This document shows, one piece after another, positions 54,911-64,000 of a DNA stretch of 64,000 bases (positions are counted from its first letter, which is position 1; each line of letters begins with the position of its first letter). Position numbers and translations under genes: made by a program. This DNA is from Brackiella oedipodis DSM 13743 (GTDB lineage Bacteria; Pseudomonadota; Gammaproteobacteria; Burkholderiales; Burkholderiaceae_B). The stretch covers positions 321,196 to 385,195 of the forward strand of contig NZ_KK211205.1 in assembly GCF_000621025.1 (NCBI RefSeq). The letters run 5' to 3'. A model generated the notes under the pieces. It was given only the letters and a program-made list of their open reading frames with translations, did no database searches and was not told the origin of the DNA.

Positions 54911-55870
54911 ATGATCCACGAAAATCTCCCCTTTATGATCTTTACGGGCACGGCGAATGTACGCTTGGCCACAGACGTAGTTAATCACTTAGATATGTCT
55001 CTCGGTAAAATGACAGTGGGGCGATTCTCAGATGGTGAGGTCATGGTAGAGATCAACGAGAATGTTCGTGGGCGAGATGTCTTTGTCTTGCAACCCACCT
55101 GTGCACCCACCAACGATAATTTGATGGAAATTATGACCATGGTCGATGCACTGCGCCGTGCTTCAGCAGGTCGTATTACGGCAGCGATTCCGTATTTTGG
55201 ATATGCTCGCCAAGACCGTCGTCCGCGTTCTGCACGGGTTGCCATCTCTGCCAAAGTCGTCGCCAATATGCTGCAAAGTGTGGGGGTTGATCGTGTCCTC
55301 ACTATGGATTTGCATGCTGATCAGATTCAGGGCTTCTTTGATATTCCTGTCGACAATATTTACGCCGCACCGGTATTGCTGAACGATATCGCCAAACGCG
55401 ACTTTAAAGACTTAGTCGTGGTATCGCCAGATATTGGTGGTGTGGTTCGCGCACGTGCACTTGCTAAGCAACTCGAGGTGGATTTGGCCATCATCGACAA
55501 ACGCCGTCCACGCGCCAATGTCTCAGAGGTGATGAATATCATCGGTGACGTAAATGGCCGTACCTGCATTATTATGGATGATATGGTCGACACCGCAGGC
55601 ACCTTGTGCAAAGCAGCCGCGGCCCTCAAAGAACGCGGTGCAACGGCTGTTTATGCGTATTGCACGCATCCCGTGTTATCCGGTCAAGCGGTCGAGCGCA
55701 TCAGTGGCTCTGCCTTAGATGAATTAGTCGTTACCGACACGATTCCATTGCGTCAAGAGGCTGCTGAATGCACTAAGATTCGTCAGCTTTCTACTGCAGC
55801 CTTGCTTGGCGAGACGATTTCTCGGATTGCTTTTGCGGGATCCGTCAGCTCATTATTTGACGATCAATAA
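54911..55870 (+). CDS. prs: Ribose-phosphate pyrophosphokinase
   Basis: Makes PRPP from ribose-5-P and ATP; PRPP is the substrate of Apt, also in this window. The 319-residue protein has [36 protein letters not shown], and the PRPP motif [14 protein letters not shown] near 222. The ATG at 54911 lacks a Shine-Dalgarno and directly follows a terminator-like hairpin. An internal ATG at 54935 would remove conserved residues, so I keep the first. Confidence 0.95.
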   Translation: MIHENLPFMIFTGTANVRLATDVVNHLDMSLGKMTVGRFSDGEVMVEINENVRGRDVFVLQPTCAPTNDNLMEIMTMVDALRRASAGRITAAIPYFGYARQDRRPRSARVAISAKVVANMLQSVGVDRVLTMDLHADQIQGFFDIPVDNIYAAPVLLNDIAKRDFKDLVVVSPDIGGVVRARALAKQLEVDLAIIDKRRPRANVSEVMNIIGDVNGRTCIIMDDMVDTAGTLCKAAAALKERGATAVYAYCTHPVLSGQAVERISGSALDELVVTDTIPLRQEAAECTKIRQLSTAALLGETISRIAFAGSVSSLFDDQ

Positions 55871-56037
55871 GTCGCCCGTGTTGGGCACGGGACTGAGTCC
55901 CTAGAATTCTTATCGTTTGCACTTTGAGCAAGCGGTAATAATACGGCAGATTTGCTGGTCGCGGCAAATCTGCTAGTTTCTGTCTAGAAACACTTTTTTA
56001 TCAATCAACGATTGATTTTATTTATTTGGAGTATTAC

Positions 56038-56697
56038 ATGAAAGTAACAGCAACTAAACGTAGCGTTCAGGGTTCGAGTGCGAGCCGCCGCCTGCGCCGC
56101 GAAGGTCGTGTCCCAGCGATTGTTTACGGTGGCGACAAAGAGCCAGTCAATATCGAGTTAGATCACAACGAGATTTTCCATTCTTTACGCAAAGAATCTT
56201 TCCGTTCATCATTGCTAGATTTGCAAATTGATGGTGAAAGCGAAAAAGTCCTCTTGCGTGCCGTGCAATGGCATGCCTACAAACCAAAAGTTCTTCACGT
56301 TGACTTCCAACGTGTCCGTGCAGGCGAAGAAATCTCTACGGTCGTACCTCTTAACTTCTTTGGTGAGGAAGAATCTCCAGCCGTCAAAGAAGAAGATGCA
56401 TCTATTTCTTACGTTATGTACGAAATCAGCATCACTTGCTTGCCACGTAACCTCCCTCAACACATCGAAGTTGATGTGAGCGGTATGCACGATGGTGACG
56501 TGATCACAGTTGCCGATCTCAAAGCCCCAGAAGGCGTTACCTTCCAAATCAGCGAAGAAGAAACAGTGGCGACAGCCGCTAAAATCACTGAAGATCCAAG
56601 CTTGGATGAAGACGTGGATGCCGACGCTGAAGGCGAAGAGGCAGAAGAGTCTGCTGATAACGATCAAGCAGATGATAACGCTGAAGGTCAAGAGTAA
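56038..56697 (+). CDS. rplY: 50S ribosomal protein L25/general stress protein Ctc
   Basis: Binds 5S rRNA. The 219-residue long form has the L25 domain (about 1-92: KVTATKRSVQGSSASRRLRREGRVPAIVYGG, in part SSASRRLRREGRVPAIVYGG) and the TL5/Ctc C-terminal domain (about 98-185). The tail is very acidic (about 190-219). I chose the ATG at 56038 with GGAG upstream over an in-frame TTG 12 bp earlier. Confidence 0.95.
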   Translation: MKVTATKRSVQGSSASRRLRREGRVPAIVYGGDKEPVNIELDHNEIFHSLRKESFRSSLLDLQIDGESEKVLLRAVQWHAYKPKVLHVDFQRVRAGEEISTVVPLNFFGEEESPAVKEEDASISYVMYEISITCLPRNLPQHIEVDVSGMHDGDVITVADLKAPEGVTFQISEEETVATAAKITEDPSLDEDVDADAEGEEAEESADNDQADDNAEGQE

Positions 56698-56772
56698 GCA
56701 TAAATGGCTGCAACAGCAACAATGTGTTTTTAGCGCTTAGCAGTTGTGTATAATGCACAGAGTAGTTGCAGC

Positions 56773-56805
56773 AAACCCTTGCATGATTCATGCAAGGGTT
56801 TTTTT
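56773..56805 (+). terminator. Terminator between rplY and pth
   Basis: AACCCTTGCATGA / TCATGCAAGGGTT is a nearly perfect palindrome followed by seven T. It ends the rplY transcript about 25 bp before the pth start. Confidence 0.9.
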
Positions 56806-56830
56806 GTTTAGTTTTTAGGTAGAGTACAAG

Positions 56831-57442
56831 ATGGCGCAGCAGGCAAGTGCAATTCGTTTGATTGTGGGGTTAGGCAATCCAGGGGCTGAGTATGAACTCA
56901 CGCGCCACAACGCAGGTTTTTGGATGGCCGATCATATTGCTCAAGGTTTTAATAGTGCATTTAAACTAGAATCGAGTTTTTTTGGTGAAATAGCCAAGGC
57001 GCGTTATCTTGGTCAGCCCGTTTATATACTCAAACCGGCGACGTTTATGAATCGCTCAGGTCAGTCCGTACAAGCTGTAGCTAAATTTTTTAAGATCGCG
57101 CCGGAAGAGATTTTGATCATACACGATGAAATGGACTTATTGCCAGGCCAAGTCAAACTCAAGAAGGGGGGTGGCCATGCTGGCCATAACGGTCTACGTG
57201 ATATTGACAAAGCCTTAGGTACGCCAAATTACTGGCGTTTACGGCTCGGGATTGGGCACCCTCGCAGTCTCAATTTACAGCAACCCGTCGTACAATTTGT
57301 TTTGCATCGCCCTAGTCAGACCGAGATGAATGCTATTGAACCTGTCTTGCTGTCATGCCAAACGGTGATTACACCCTTATTAGAAGGTGACATAGATAAA
57401 GCCAATCGTCAATTAGCCAGTATTTGCAAAAAGGAAGCCTAA
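56831..57442 (+). CDS. pth: Peptidyl-tRNA hydrolase
   Basis: Releases peptides from prematurely dropped peptidyl-tRNA. The 203-residue protein has [22 protein letters not shown] (catalytic His in TRHNAGF near 27), [19 protein letters not shown] and [13 protein letters not shown]. It closely follows rplY, as in many betaproteobacteria. The stop overlaps the next ATG by one base (TAATG). Confidence 0.96.
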   Translation: MAQQASAIRLIVGLGNPGAEYELTRHNAGFWMADHIAQGFNSAFKLESSFFGEIAKARYLGQPVYILKPATFMNRSGQSVQAVAKFFKIAPEEILIIHDEMDLLPGQVKLKKGGGHAGHNGLRDIDKALGTPNYWRLRLGIGHPRSLNLQQPVVQFVLHRPSQTEMNAIEPVLLSCQTVITPLLEGDIDKANRQLASICKKEA

Positions 57443-58224
57443 TGTCTGCAACGCCAAGACCAGTGACGTTTTCCATGCTCTGGAAGGATTTTATTGCTTT
57501 TGTCAAAAAACCTACCCTCAAGCATGGTCAGGGAGCACATGCCCTTTTGGAGGGGACCGCGCACAGTTGGCAGCGTGACTGGAATCGAATCCTACCACTG
57601 GGGGTTTTTATCAAGTGGCTGTGCTTGGCCTGGGTCGTCAATCTATTTTTGCTGGCGCCATTGACTTTTGTGGTCTCGCAAAAAGTCGGTGCTGTCAATA
57701 AAATTACTTTTACGGGATGGGACATTGTACTGCTGGCAGTGCTATGGGCTCCACTGATTGAAGAAACCGTTTTTCGCTTTATTTTGCGCCGTCCTTCCGC
57801 TTGGACCTTTTTGATTCCCCTAAGTATTGTATTACTGCTAGCCGGCGCGCATTGGTATAACCTCTTGCTTTTAGCGCTGTTATTGTCTGCAGTAATTGTT
57901 TATATCCCAAAAAAGCACGAACACTACTTTGTCGCGTTGTCGTTTAAGCAGCAGCGTCGTTATGTCTGCGCTTTTCCGTACATATTGTATGGTATGGTTT
58001 TGCTATTTGCCTTTATGCATACCTTTAATTATGAAAGTGAGCATATCCCTCTATGGGCTATGCCTTTTTTGGTATTGCCCCAAATGTCCACAGGCATGAT
58101 TCTGGCTTGGCTACGTGTGCGTTTTGGGATTTTACAAAGTATGTTATTTCATGCGGCCTTCAATGGTGGCCCCGTCTTACTCATGGTGCTCTTGTACGCT
58201 GTTGACCCAGAATTAGTGAACTAA
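57442..58224 (+). CDS. CPBP-family intramembrane protease homologue
   Basis: A 260-residue membrane protein with about seven hydrophobic segments. The CPBP (Abi/CAAX protease-like) motifs are EETVFRFILRR (EExxxR) near 113 and a C-terminal HAAFNGG near 240. The middle histidine motif is FAFMHTF near 195. I chose the ATG at 57442, coupled to pth by TAATG and preceded by AAGGAA. Family members process prenylated proteins or bacteriocins in some bacteria; the substrate here is unknown. Confidence 0.8.
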   Translation: MSATPRPVTFSMLWKDFIAFVKKPTLKHGQGAHALLEGTAHSWQRDWNRILPLGVFIKWLCLAWVVNLFLLAPLTFVVSQKVGAVNKITFTGWDIVLLAVLWAPLIEETVFRFILRRPSAWTFLIPLSIVLLLAGAHWYNLLLLALLLSAVIVYIPKKHEHYFVALSFKQQRRYVCAFPYILYGMVLLFAFMHTFNYESEHIPLWAMPFLVLPQMSTGMILAWLRVRFGILQSMLFHAAFNGGPVLLMVLLYAVDPELVN

Positions 58225-58357
58225 CTCAAGCATTTTTAGGACAATTTTCTTCGCTTCAGCGCATGTAGTTAGCGCAATAGGGTAACGGTTTTTTTTAAAT
58301 TTCAAGGGATCTTAAGGTTAAAATAGACCCTTTAGCATAAATTAGTTAAGGATTATT

Positions 58358-59449
58358 ATGGCTCTTCAATGTGGCATTGTCGGACTTCCAAATGTCGGTA
58401 AATCAACGTTATTTAATGCGCTTACTAAAGCCGGTATCGCCGCTGAAAACTATCCGTTTTGTACCATTGAACCGAATGTTGGTATTGTTGAAGTGCCCGA
58501 TTCACGGCTTGACGAACTCTCAAAAATCGTCAAGCCACAGCGCGTCGTCCCTGCGACAGTAGAATTTGTCGATATTGCTGGACTGGTGGCGGGCGCCTCC
58601 AAAGGCGAGGGCTTAGGCAACCAATTCCTGGCAAATATCCGAGAGACCGATGCCATTGTGCATGTGGTTCGCTGTTTCCAAGATGATAACGTGGTACACG
58701 TTGCCGGTAAGGTTGACCCTATCGCCGACATTGAAGTCATCAACACAGAACTGGCCTTAGCGGATTTAGCCTCTGCCGAAAAGGCCTTACTTAAAGCCCA
58801 AAAAACCGCCAGAGCTGGCGATAAAGAAGCGCAGAAATTTGCCGCCTTACTCGAAAAAATCATTGCGGTACTCGATCAATCCAAATCCATCCGCTCCATG
58901 GATTTGTCTGCTGACGATAAGGCGTTGCTCAAACCGTATGGCTTTATTACAGCCAAGCCGATAATGTATGTGGCTAATGTCCAAGAAGACGGCTTTAAAG
59001 ATAATCCTTTACTCCAACAGGTCGAAGACTACGCTGCCCAAGAAAACGCCCCCGTCGTGGCGGTTTGTGCCACCATCGAGGCCGAAATTGTCGACCTTGA
59101 CGAAGATGATAAGCAAGTCTTCCTCGAAGATATGGGCATGCAGGAACCAGGGCTAAACCGGGTTATCCGTGCAGGTTTCAAATTACTAGGCTTACAAACT
59201 TATTTCACGGCGGGTGTCAAAGAGGTTCGTGCCTGGACCATTCGCATTGGAGATACAGCGCCACGTGCGGCGGCGGCCATTCACACTGATTTTGAGCGCG
59301 GGTTTATTCGTGCACAGACCATCGCTTTCGCTGATTTCATCCAATACAAAGGTGAGGCCGGTGCAAAAGAAGCTGGTAAAATGCGGGCAGAAGGTAAAGA
59401 TTACATTGTTAAAGATGGCGATGTGCTAAATTTCTTGTTTAATGTTTAA
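58358..59449 (+). CDS. ychF: Redox-regulated ATPase/GTPase YchF
   Basis: A 363-residue Obg-family P-loop protein that prefers ATP. The G1 loop is [10 protein letters not shown]3 is [17 protein letters not shown], and the ATP-type G4 is NVQE rather than NKxD. A TGS-like domain occupies the C-terminus ([36 protein letters not shown], in part [14 protein letters not shown]). It associates with ribosomes and 26S-type complexes in known species. Its pairing with pth is widely conserved; here a CPBP gene is interposed. Confidence 0.95.
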   Translation: MALQCGIVGLPNVGKSTLFNALTKAGIAAENYPFCTIEPNVGIVEVPDSRLDELSKIVKPQRVVPATVEFVDIAGLVAGASKGEGLGNQFLANIRETDAIVHVVRCFQDDNVVHVAGKVDPIADIEVINTELALADLASAEKALLKAQKTARAGDKEAQKFAALLEKIIAVLDQSKSIRSMDLSADDKALLKPYGFITAKPIMYVANVQEDGFKDNPLLQQVEDYAAQENAPVVAVCATIEAEIVDLDEDDKQVFLEDMGMQEPGLNRVIRAGFKLLGLQTYFTAGVKEVRAWTIRIGDTAPRAAAAIHTDFERGFIRAQTIAFADFIQYKGEAGAKEAGKMRAEGKDYIVKDGDVLNFLFNV

Positions 59450-59491
59450 GGCAATTATTGTCTTTTGCGCCTAAACACGAGGCATTCATTC

Positions 59492-62014
59492 ATGAAAAGT
59501 TTCCTGAAAAAAGGTCTATTGGGTCTAGTCGCCTTATTGATTATTGCATTTATTGGTGGCGCTATCTTTCTCTTGACGTTTGACCCCAATGTCTACAAAC
59601 AAAAGCTCGTGACCGCGGTTAAACAGCGTTACGACCGAGAACTTAGCATTAATGGTGACTTTAAATTGTCATTGTTTCCGCGCATTGGCCTTAACGCTGA
59701 TGATATTCGCCTAAGTGAGCCTCATAGCCAAGAGCAATTTGCTCATATCGATCATGCGCGTTTTGCTGTAGCCCTCTGGCCCTTATTGTTTGATCGTTTC
59801 TTGATCGATCATATCGATGTTAAAGGCTTTGATGTCAATATATTGCATCAGGCTGATGGTAACTTTAATTTTGATGATTTCTTCAAAGAGGCCAAAGCGA
59901 ATCTGAGTGCCGAAGATGACCATGAACAGGATTCTTTTGCGCTTGACTCCGATGATTTTGTTGTCGACGTGGCGGGCTTAGAGCTGCAAGATGGCCAACT
60001 ACGCTATCACGATCTCAAACGCCACCAGAACATCGAGCTACACAATCTTAATGTGCATACGGGACGTATTTCACCCAACCAAGCCTTTGATGCGACGCTC
60101 AGCGCGAACTTGCAAAGTGATACCCCTGACGTAGAAGGTAAATTAAATATCAATGGCTTATTGCAATTCGATCCGGTCTTGGGCTTATACAGTGCCAAAA
60201 ATTTAAATCTGGGTCTAAATGGTAGCGATGCCCACTTTGGTCAAAGCCAAGCAGGGGTCAAAGGCAACTTTGATATTGACACTAAAAACGGTATGCTCAA
60301 AGGCCGTGGCGTAGCGCTCAGTCTCAATACTAAGGGTGAAGAGCATACCGATCTCGAGGATCTTGACTTCAGTATGGCAGCGCCAACGCTGAATTTTGAT
60401 ATCTCACAGACCACATTGGTGCTTAAGGATTTAGCGATCAATGCCAATGCCCAAACCAAGCAACAGCAAAATTATAGTTTGGAACTGAAATCACCGGACT
60501 TGAATATTTCACCCAGCAAGGCTCAAGGTCAACCATTGACGGGGGTATTGCATTTTGAAGGTCAAGAAAAAGCGGATTTGAATTTAAGCTTTAAGGATAT
60601 TAGTGGGACTGCCGGGCATATTCAAATTGGTAAGGTGACGGTCAATGGCATTTATGCGCCTAGCGAAGCGCGTAATTTGCAATTTGATTTCGATGCTGCC
60701 GGGCATATTCGCGATTTGGGTCAGCAGTTCTCTTTGGATGGGATCAACGGTAAGCTTAAACTCAAAGACTATGACAACCCACAACAAGAAATGCTGTTGA
60801 TCGGCAAAATCAAGGGAGATTTGCCACAACGCCAACTCAGCATGCAGATGGATGCCTTGTTTGATAACGAGAAGCTATCACTTAAGGGTGAGCTACATAA
60901 TTTTAGTGATCCACGCGTAAATGTGGATCTACAAGCGGACAAAATCGTCTTAGATCGTTTAATTGATTCCAACGATCCCAAACAAGCTGAAGAGGCCGAG
61001 CAGCAAGAATCTGCGAAAGCTGATGAGACGGCTCAAGAAACCTCGTCAGCACCAGAACAAACCCAAGCAAATGATAAGGACGATACAAACGCTACCAACG
61101 TCGCTGCTAAGCCAAGTAATGGCTTGAGCTTTAAACAAGATTTATTAAGTCGTCTAAGTGGTGTGGGTACCTTTAATATTGCTTCCTTGGTGTATCACGA
61201 TACGGAATTCAAAGACCTAGGCGCAACCTTATTATTTGATGCCTCCAGTACCATGTCTATCAAATCCCTCAAAGCCAAGGTCTTTGAGGGCCAGCTCAGC
61301 CTTAATAGTGATTTTGATTTGCATGGTGATCGTTTCCGCGTCGACGGTGATTTGCGTCAAGTCCAATTGCGTCAACTCTGGCCACTCTTTAAGCAATTGC
61401 CCTTAATTGAGGGACAGGCCGATTTGGTGTTTGATGTACAAGGGACGAGTCTCGCAGATCAAGACATTGCACAAAGTTTATCTGGTAAATTAAACCTTAA
61501 AGTCAACGATGGTAAGCTCAACGGGGTCGATTTTTTGCAATGGCTCGAGGCGGCCAAAGCAGATCCGCAAGAGCATCCAAGCTTTGAGTTTTATCAGAAT
61601 GCAAGCACAGCGTTTCAGCAGTTGCAAGCACAGGCGGCACTTGATCATGGCATTCTTACCTTTAAACATTTGCAGTGGTTATCTCCACAAATCGACCTTG
61701 AGCGTAACGCGTTTGCCTATGCCGATATGGCCAAGCAATCTCTCTATCTACCTTTAATGGTCCACCTCAAAAACGGTGTCGCCGATGTCGCCATGGGCGG
61801 CGTCCGTATCAATGTGCGTAATCTTAAGCTGCCTTTGACTCTAGAGGGTACCTATCCAGAATTACAGGCTTCGCTTAAAAAAGACCTAGCGACACAACTA
61901 GAAGAAGCCAAAGAGCAGCAGACGCATGTCAAACAATTGCTGCAAGAAAAAGCACAGGCTGAGAAGGCAAATTCTCAGGACGCCGAGCCAAGTAAATCAC
62001 AACCCAGCAAATAG
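59492..62014 (+). CDS. AsmA family protein
   Basis: An 840-residue protein with one N-terminal membrane anchor (GLLGLVALLIIAFIGGAIFLL, about 7-27 in part) and an AsmA N-terminal domain (LSINGDFKLSLFPRIGLNADDIRLSEP, in part FKLSLFPRIGLNADDI). A long beta-rich periplasmic body and AsmA C-terminal domain (about 560-790) follow. An acidic Glu/Ala/Gln-rich insert (about 500-540) and a coiled-coil-like tail are visible. AsmA-like proteins are thought to help phospholipid transport to the outer membrane. The ATG at 59492 is preceded by GAGG. Confidence 0.9.
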   Translation: MKSFLKKGLLGLVALLIIAFIGGAIFLLTFDPNVYKQKLVTAVKQRYDRELSINGDFKLSLFPRIGLNADDIRLSEPHSQEQFAHIDHARFAVALWPLLFDRFLIDHIDVKGFDVNILHQADGNFNFDDFFKEAKANLSAEDDHEQDSFALDSDDFVVDVAGLELQDGQLRYHDLKRHQNIELHNLNVHTGRISPNQAFDATLSANLQSDTPDVEGKLNINGLLQFDPVLGLYSAKNLNLGLNGSDAHFGQSQAGVKGNFDIDTKNGMLKGRGVALSLNTKGEEHTDLEDLDFSMAAPTLNFDISQTTLVLKDLAINANAQTKQQQNYSLELKSPDLNISPSKAQGQPLTGVLHFEGQEKADLNLSFKDISGTAGHIQIGKVTVNGIYAPSEARNLQFDFDAAGHIRDLGQQFSLDGINGKLKLKDYDNPQQEMLLIGKIKGDLPQRQLSMQMDALFDNEKLSLKGELHNFSDPRVNVDLQADKIVLDRLIDSNDPKQAEEAEQQESAKADETAQETSSAPEQTQANDKDDTNATNVAAKPSNGLSFKQDLLSRLSGVGTFNIASLVYHDTEFKDLGATLLFDASSTMSIKSLKAKVFEGQLSLNSDFDLHGDRFRVDGDLRQVQLRQLWPLFKQLPLIEGQADLVFDVQGTSLADQDIAQSLSGKLNLKVNDGKLNGVDFLQWLEAAKADPQEHPSFEFYQNASTAFQQLQAQAALDHGILTFKHLQWLSPQIDLERNAFAYADMAKQSLYLPLMVHLKNGVADVAMGGVRINVRNLKLPLTLEGTYPELQASLKKDLATQLEEAKEQQTHVKQLLQEKAQAEKANSQDAEPSKSQPSK

Positions 62015-62040
62015 CCTCTTCTAGTTAGGCTATCAAATAC

Positions 62041-62078
62041 AAAAAAGCTGCCAACTCTGAATGATTGGCAGCTTTTTT
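62041..62078. terminator. Bidirectional terminator after the asmA-like gene
   Basis: GCTGCCAA / TTGGCAGC with a 10-nt loop, flanked by six A and six T. It serves the plus-strand asmA-like gene and the minus-strand yfhL. Confidence 0.9.
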
Positions 62079-62158
62079 GTGAGTGCATCAATGGGACTTG
62101 TTATAAACAACGCAAGCGTGTGACGTTTAACGCTCAACCACTAACCCTATCCGAATGA

Positions 62159-62443
62159 TTACGATAATACCTCTTGGGGATCAGTCTCCGTTTCGCTTTG
62201 ACCAGTGAGTTCTTTGAATTTTTGCATGAGCTGGGCTTCAGACTCTACAAATTCTGGATTGACGGCAATACAGTCGACTGGACACACCACCATGCATTGG
62301 GGTTCCTCGTGGTGACCAACACATTCAGTGCATTTAGCTGGGTCAATTACATAGTATTCTGGCCCCATAAAGATAGCCTCATTGGGGCATTGTGGTTCAC
62401 ATACATCACAATTGATGCATTCGTCATCAATCTTAAGTGCCAT
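62159..62443 (-). CDS. yfhL: YfhL-family 4Fe-4S dicluster ferredoxin
   Basis: A 94-residue electron carrier with two cluster motifs: CINCDVCEPQCP near 9-20, and CTECVGHHEEPQCMVVCP near 39-56, where the 8-residue insert between the second and third cysteines is typical of the Alvin-type (AlvinFdx/YfhL) ferredoxins. Last gene of rsmD-coaD-yfhL. Confidence 0.94.
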   Translation of the reverse strand: MALKIDDECINCDVCEPQCPNEAIFMGPEYYVIDPAKCTECVGHHEEPQCMVVCPVDCIAVNPEFVESEAQLMQKFKELTGQSETETDPQEVLS

Positions 62444-62504
62444 AATTATTACCTACGGTCCCAAAACACTGCCCAAAGAGCGGCGTAATGTGCTGACCTT
62501 AACA

Positions 62505-63026
62505 TTATTTATTTTGTAGTGCTTGCTGGCTAGCGAGTTTGGCTTGACGTTGTTTGGCCTTTTCGTTGAGCCAACGTTCTACAGAAGGGAAGACAAAATT
62601 ACTGACATCACCGCCCATCAGACCGATTTCGCGCACGAAGGTCCCTGAAATAAACTGGTATTGGTCGGCAGGCGTTAAGAAAATGGTTTCGACATTGGGT
62701 AGCAAGTAGCGATTCATGCCGGCCATTTGGAACTCATACTCAAAGTCGGAGACCGCACGCAATCCACGAATAATGACCTGAGCATTCTCTTGGCAGACAA
62801 AATCACGTAATAAACCACTAAAGCCCTTGATGGTGACGTTATCATAGTGATCCAAGACCTCGTGGGCAATGGTTAAACGCTCCTCTAGGGTAAAACAGGG
62901 GTTCTTGCCGGCACTAGCAGCCACGGCAACAATGACCTGGTCAAATAGGGTTGAAGCCCGTCTTACTAAATCTTCGTGGCCTCGAGTCAGGGGATCAAAC
63001 GTCCCCGGATAAACGGCAATGCGCAT
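62505..63026 (-). CDS. coaD: Phosphopantetheine adenylyltransferase
   Basis: Fourth step of coenzyme A synthesis, transferring AMP to 4'-phosphopantetheine. The 173-residue protein has [19 protein letters not shown] (TxGH-type motif TRGH), [15 protein letters not shown] and the ISGTFVREI motif near the end. It lies 67 bp downstream of rsmD. Confidence 0.95.
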   Translation of the reverse strand: MRIAVYPGTFDPLTRGHEDLVRRASTLFDQVIVAVAASAGKNPCFTLEERLTIAHEVLDHYDNVTIKGFSGLLRDFVCQENAQVIIRGLRAVSDFEYEFQMAGMNRYLLPNVETIFLTPADQYQFISGTFVREIGLMGGDVSNFVFPSVERWLNEKAKQRQAKLASQQALQNK

Positions 63027-63093
63027 AACAAACTGTATAAAAATTAAAGAGATACCTTAATTATAAGATATTTCGATTGATAATTAAAAATTG

Positions 63094-63666
63094 CTAGGAA
63101 TGGAGTTGGAATAATTGATAATACACCTGGCCTGCTTTACCGTGACGTAATAATTCGAAAGGTTCATGCCACTCCTGAAAGGCTTCGGATTCGGTATAGA
63201 TTAAGGCGCCCGGTTTACAGATTTGGGGTAGATAGCTTTTGACTTGTTGCAAATAGCCTTGTCTAAAAGGTGGGTCCAAGAGAATTAAATCAAAACGTGA
63301 GGCATCCATACGCGAAAGCACCAACATGGCATCGCCACTATGAATTCTAATTTGCTGCAATTGATGCTGATCGCGAAACGTTCGTAGTGCCGCTCGTGCT
63401 TGTGCATTGGGCTCGACCATCTGCACGTATTGAGCACCTCTTGAGACCGCCTCAAAACCCAAGGCACCCGTGCCCGCAAAAAGGTCTAGCACCGCCTTGT
63501 CACTGTATTGGCGTTGCCACAGGTGATCAATCCAATTGAAAAGACTCTCACGCACGCGATCAGGCGTAGGCCGTAATCCTTCAAGATTGGCGACGGGCAA
63601 TAAAGAGCGCTTGAGAGAACCACCAATAATACGAATTTTGTGGGAGCTTTTGTTCTGTTGAGTCAT
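63094..63666 (-). CDS. rsmD: 16S rRNA (guanine966-N2)-methyltransferase RsmD
   Basis: Methylates G966 of 16S rRNA. The 190-residue protein has IIGGSLKRSLL, RPTPDRVRESLFNWI, the SAM motif VLDLFAGTGALGFEAVSRG and the catalytic LLDPPF near 131. Divergent from ftsY, an arrangement common to proteobacteria. Confidence 0.95.
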   Translation of the reverse strand: MTQQNKSSHKIRIIGGSLKRSLLPVANLEGLRPTPDRVRESLFNWIDHLWQRQYSDKAVLDLFAGTGALGFEAVSRGAQYVQMVEPNAQARAALRTFRDQHQLQQIRIHSGDAMLVLSRMDASRFDLILLDPPFRQGYLQQVKSYLPQICKPGALIYTESEAFQEWHEPFELLRHGKAGQVYYQLFQLHS

Positions 63667-63767
63667 AGGGTATAAAAGCCATCTCTACATTTGAAAGGCT
63701 TTATAATTTTGTTATATTGCCGCTCATTGTAGTATATCTCGAGTTATCACTAAGCATAGGGAGTGAA

Positions 63768-64000
63768 ATGTTCAGTTTTTTCCGCAAAAAGAATAAAAAA
63801 CAAGACACAGAAAAAGACCTTAATGACCCCAGCCAACCTAGCACGTCGCCGTCAACGCCTCCCGTTGCTACCGAGGTTGTGCAAGAAAACGAAACAGTAA
63901 AAAACACTGAGCCTGTACAAAGAACGGAACCCGTGCAAAGAACGGAGCCCGTGCAAAGAACCGAGCCTGTACAAAGAACCGAACCTGTACAAAGAACCGA
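63768..64000 (+). CDS. ftsY: Signal recognition particle receptor FtsY, N-terminal part (cut by window edge)
   Basis: The open frame starts at 63768 (MFSFFRKKNKKQDTEKDL) and runs off the window after 77 codons. The basic-hydrophobic N-terminus and position divergent from rsmD identify FtsY. The following Pro/Thr/Glu-rich acidic region corresponds to the variable A domain, which binds membrane and SecYEG. From residue 48 it consists of hexapeptide repeats EPVQRT. The GTPase domain is outside the window. The GAG before the ATG (GGGAGTGAAATG) is a good Shine-Dalgarno. Confidence 0.85.
   Translation, partial: MFSFFRKKNKKQDTEKDLNDPSQPSTSPSTPPVATEVVQENETVKNTEPVQRTEPVQRTEPVQRTEPVQRTEPVQRT
63909..64000 (+). 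repeat. 18-nt tandem repeat in ftsY (EPVQRT)n
   Basis: Five complete 18-nt units (63909-63998) plus 2 nt, continuing past the window. All are in frame and encode EPVQRT. Third-position differences (GTA/GTG, ACG/ACC, GAG/GAA, CCT/CCC) separate the units, so the array is not recent slippage only. Confidence 0.95.

Overview
The window comes from a Gram-negative betaproteobacterium, most likely a low-GC member of the Burkholderiales near the Alcaligenaceae. The evidence is gene order and gene content: miaB-phoH-ybeY-corC-lnt, kdsD-kdsC-lptCAB, mutM-TPR-lolB-ispE-tRNA(Gln)-prs-rplY-pth, rsmD-coaD-yfhL divergent from ftsY, a stand-alone rfaE2, and a heme operon of the Bordetella bhuSTUV type. The genus cannot be fixed by reading alone.

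Layout. 1-723 is the edge of an integrative element: the first 217 codons of a P4-type tyrosine integrase running out of the window, with regularly spaced TGGTAT/ATACCA boxes, just beyond the 3' end of a tRNA(Ala)-tRNA(Glu)-tRNA(Asp) operon. 1387-7057 is the minus-strand operon miaB-phoH-ybeY-corC-lnt (tRNA modification, RNA metabolism, envelope lipoprotein acylation). 7058-8450 is gene-poor: one unrecognised small protein, a second copy (41 bp, 2 mismatches) of the integrase leader, and tRNA(Leu). 8701-12478 is a heme degradation/uptake operon (hmuSTUV) behind a weak Fur-like site, followed by htpG with a near-consensus sigma-32 promoter overlapping the hmuV stop. 14545-18458 makes Kdo and the LPS transport bridge (kdsD, kdsC, lptC, lptA, lptB). 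Then come apt, ilvA, the phosphate two-component pair phoBR with a Pho box, ubiquinone genes ubiE-ubiJ-ubiB, rfaE2, pcm, thiD, ppk2, gor plus an MscS-type channel, and osmC-thyA-folA.

34530-35346 is an 800-bp stretch with no credible gene. It holds short tandem repeats, a good promoter, and a strong terminator directly preceded by a hairpin that displays CUCCUCC in its loop. I read this as a candidate anti-Shine-Dalgarno small RNA. 35401-46772 is a surface glycan cluster: WecA/WbpL-type initiating transferase, TviB/WbpO dehydrogenase, TviC/WbpP epimerase, MurJ/Wzx-like flippase, four GT4 glycosyltransferases and an asparagine-synthase-like amidotransferase. It resembles pathways for N-acetylgalactosaminuronic acid and its amide, but no Wzy polymerase, Wzz regulator or ABC exporter is visible.

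The right part holds a phosphomannomutase/phosphoglucomutase, an FAD-linked oxidase, mutM, a TPR protein, lolB, ispE, tRNA(Gln), prs, rplY, pth, a CPBP-family membrane protease homologue, ychF, an AsmA-family protein, yfhL, coaD, rsmD, and the beginning of ftsY, whose N-terminus carries an in-frame 18-nt tandem repeat cut by the window end.

Functionally the window is mostly core genome with a strong envelope theme (Lnt, Kdo, Lpt, heptose activation, LolB, AsmA, surface glycan). The accessory signals are the integrase edge and its duplicate leader, the glycan cluster, and the noncoding region before it. No insertion sequence, CRISPR array or defence system is visible.
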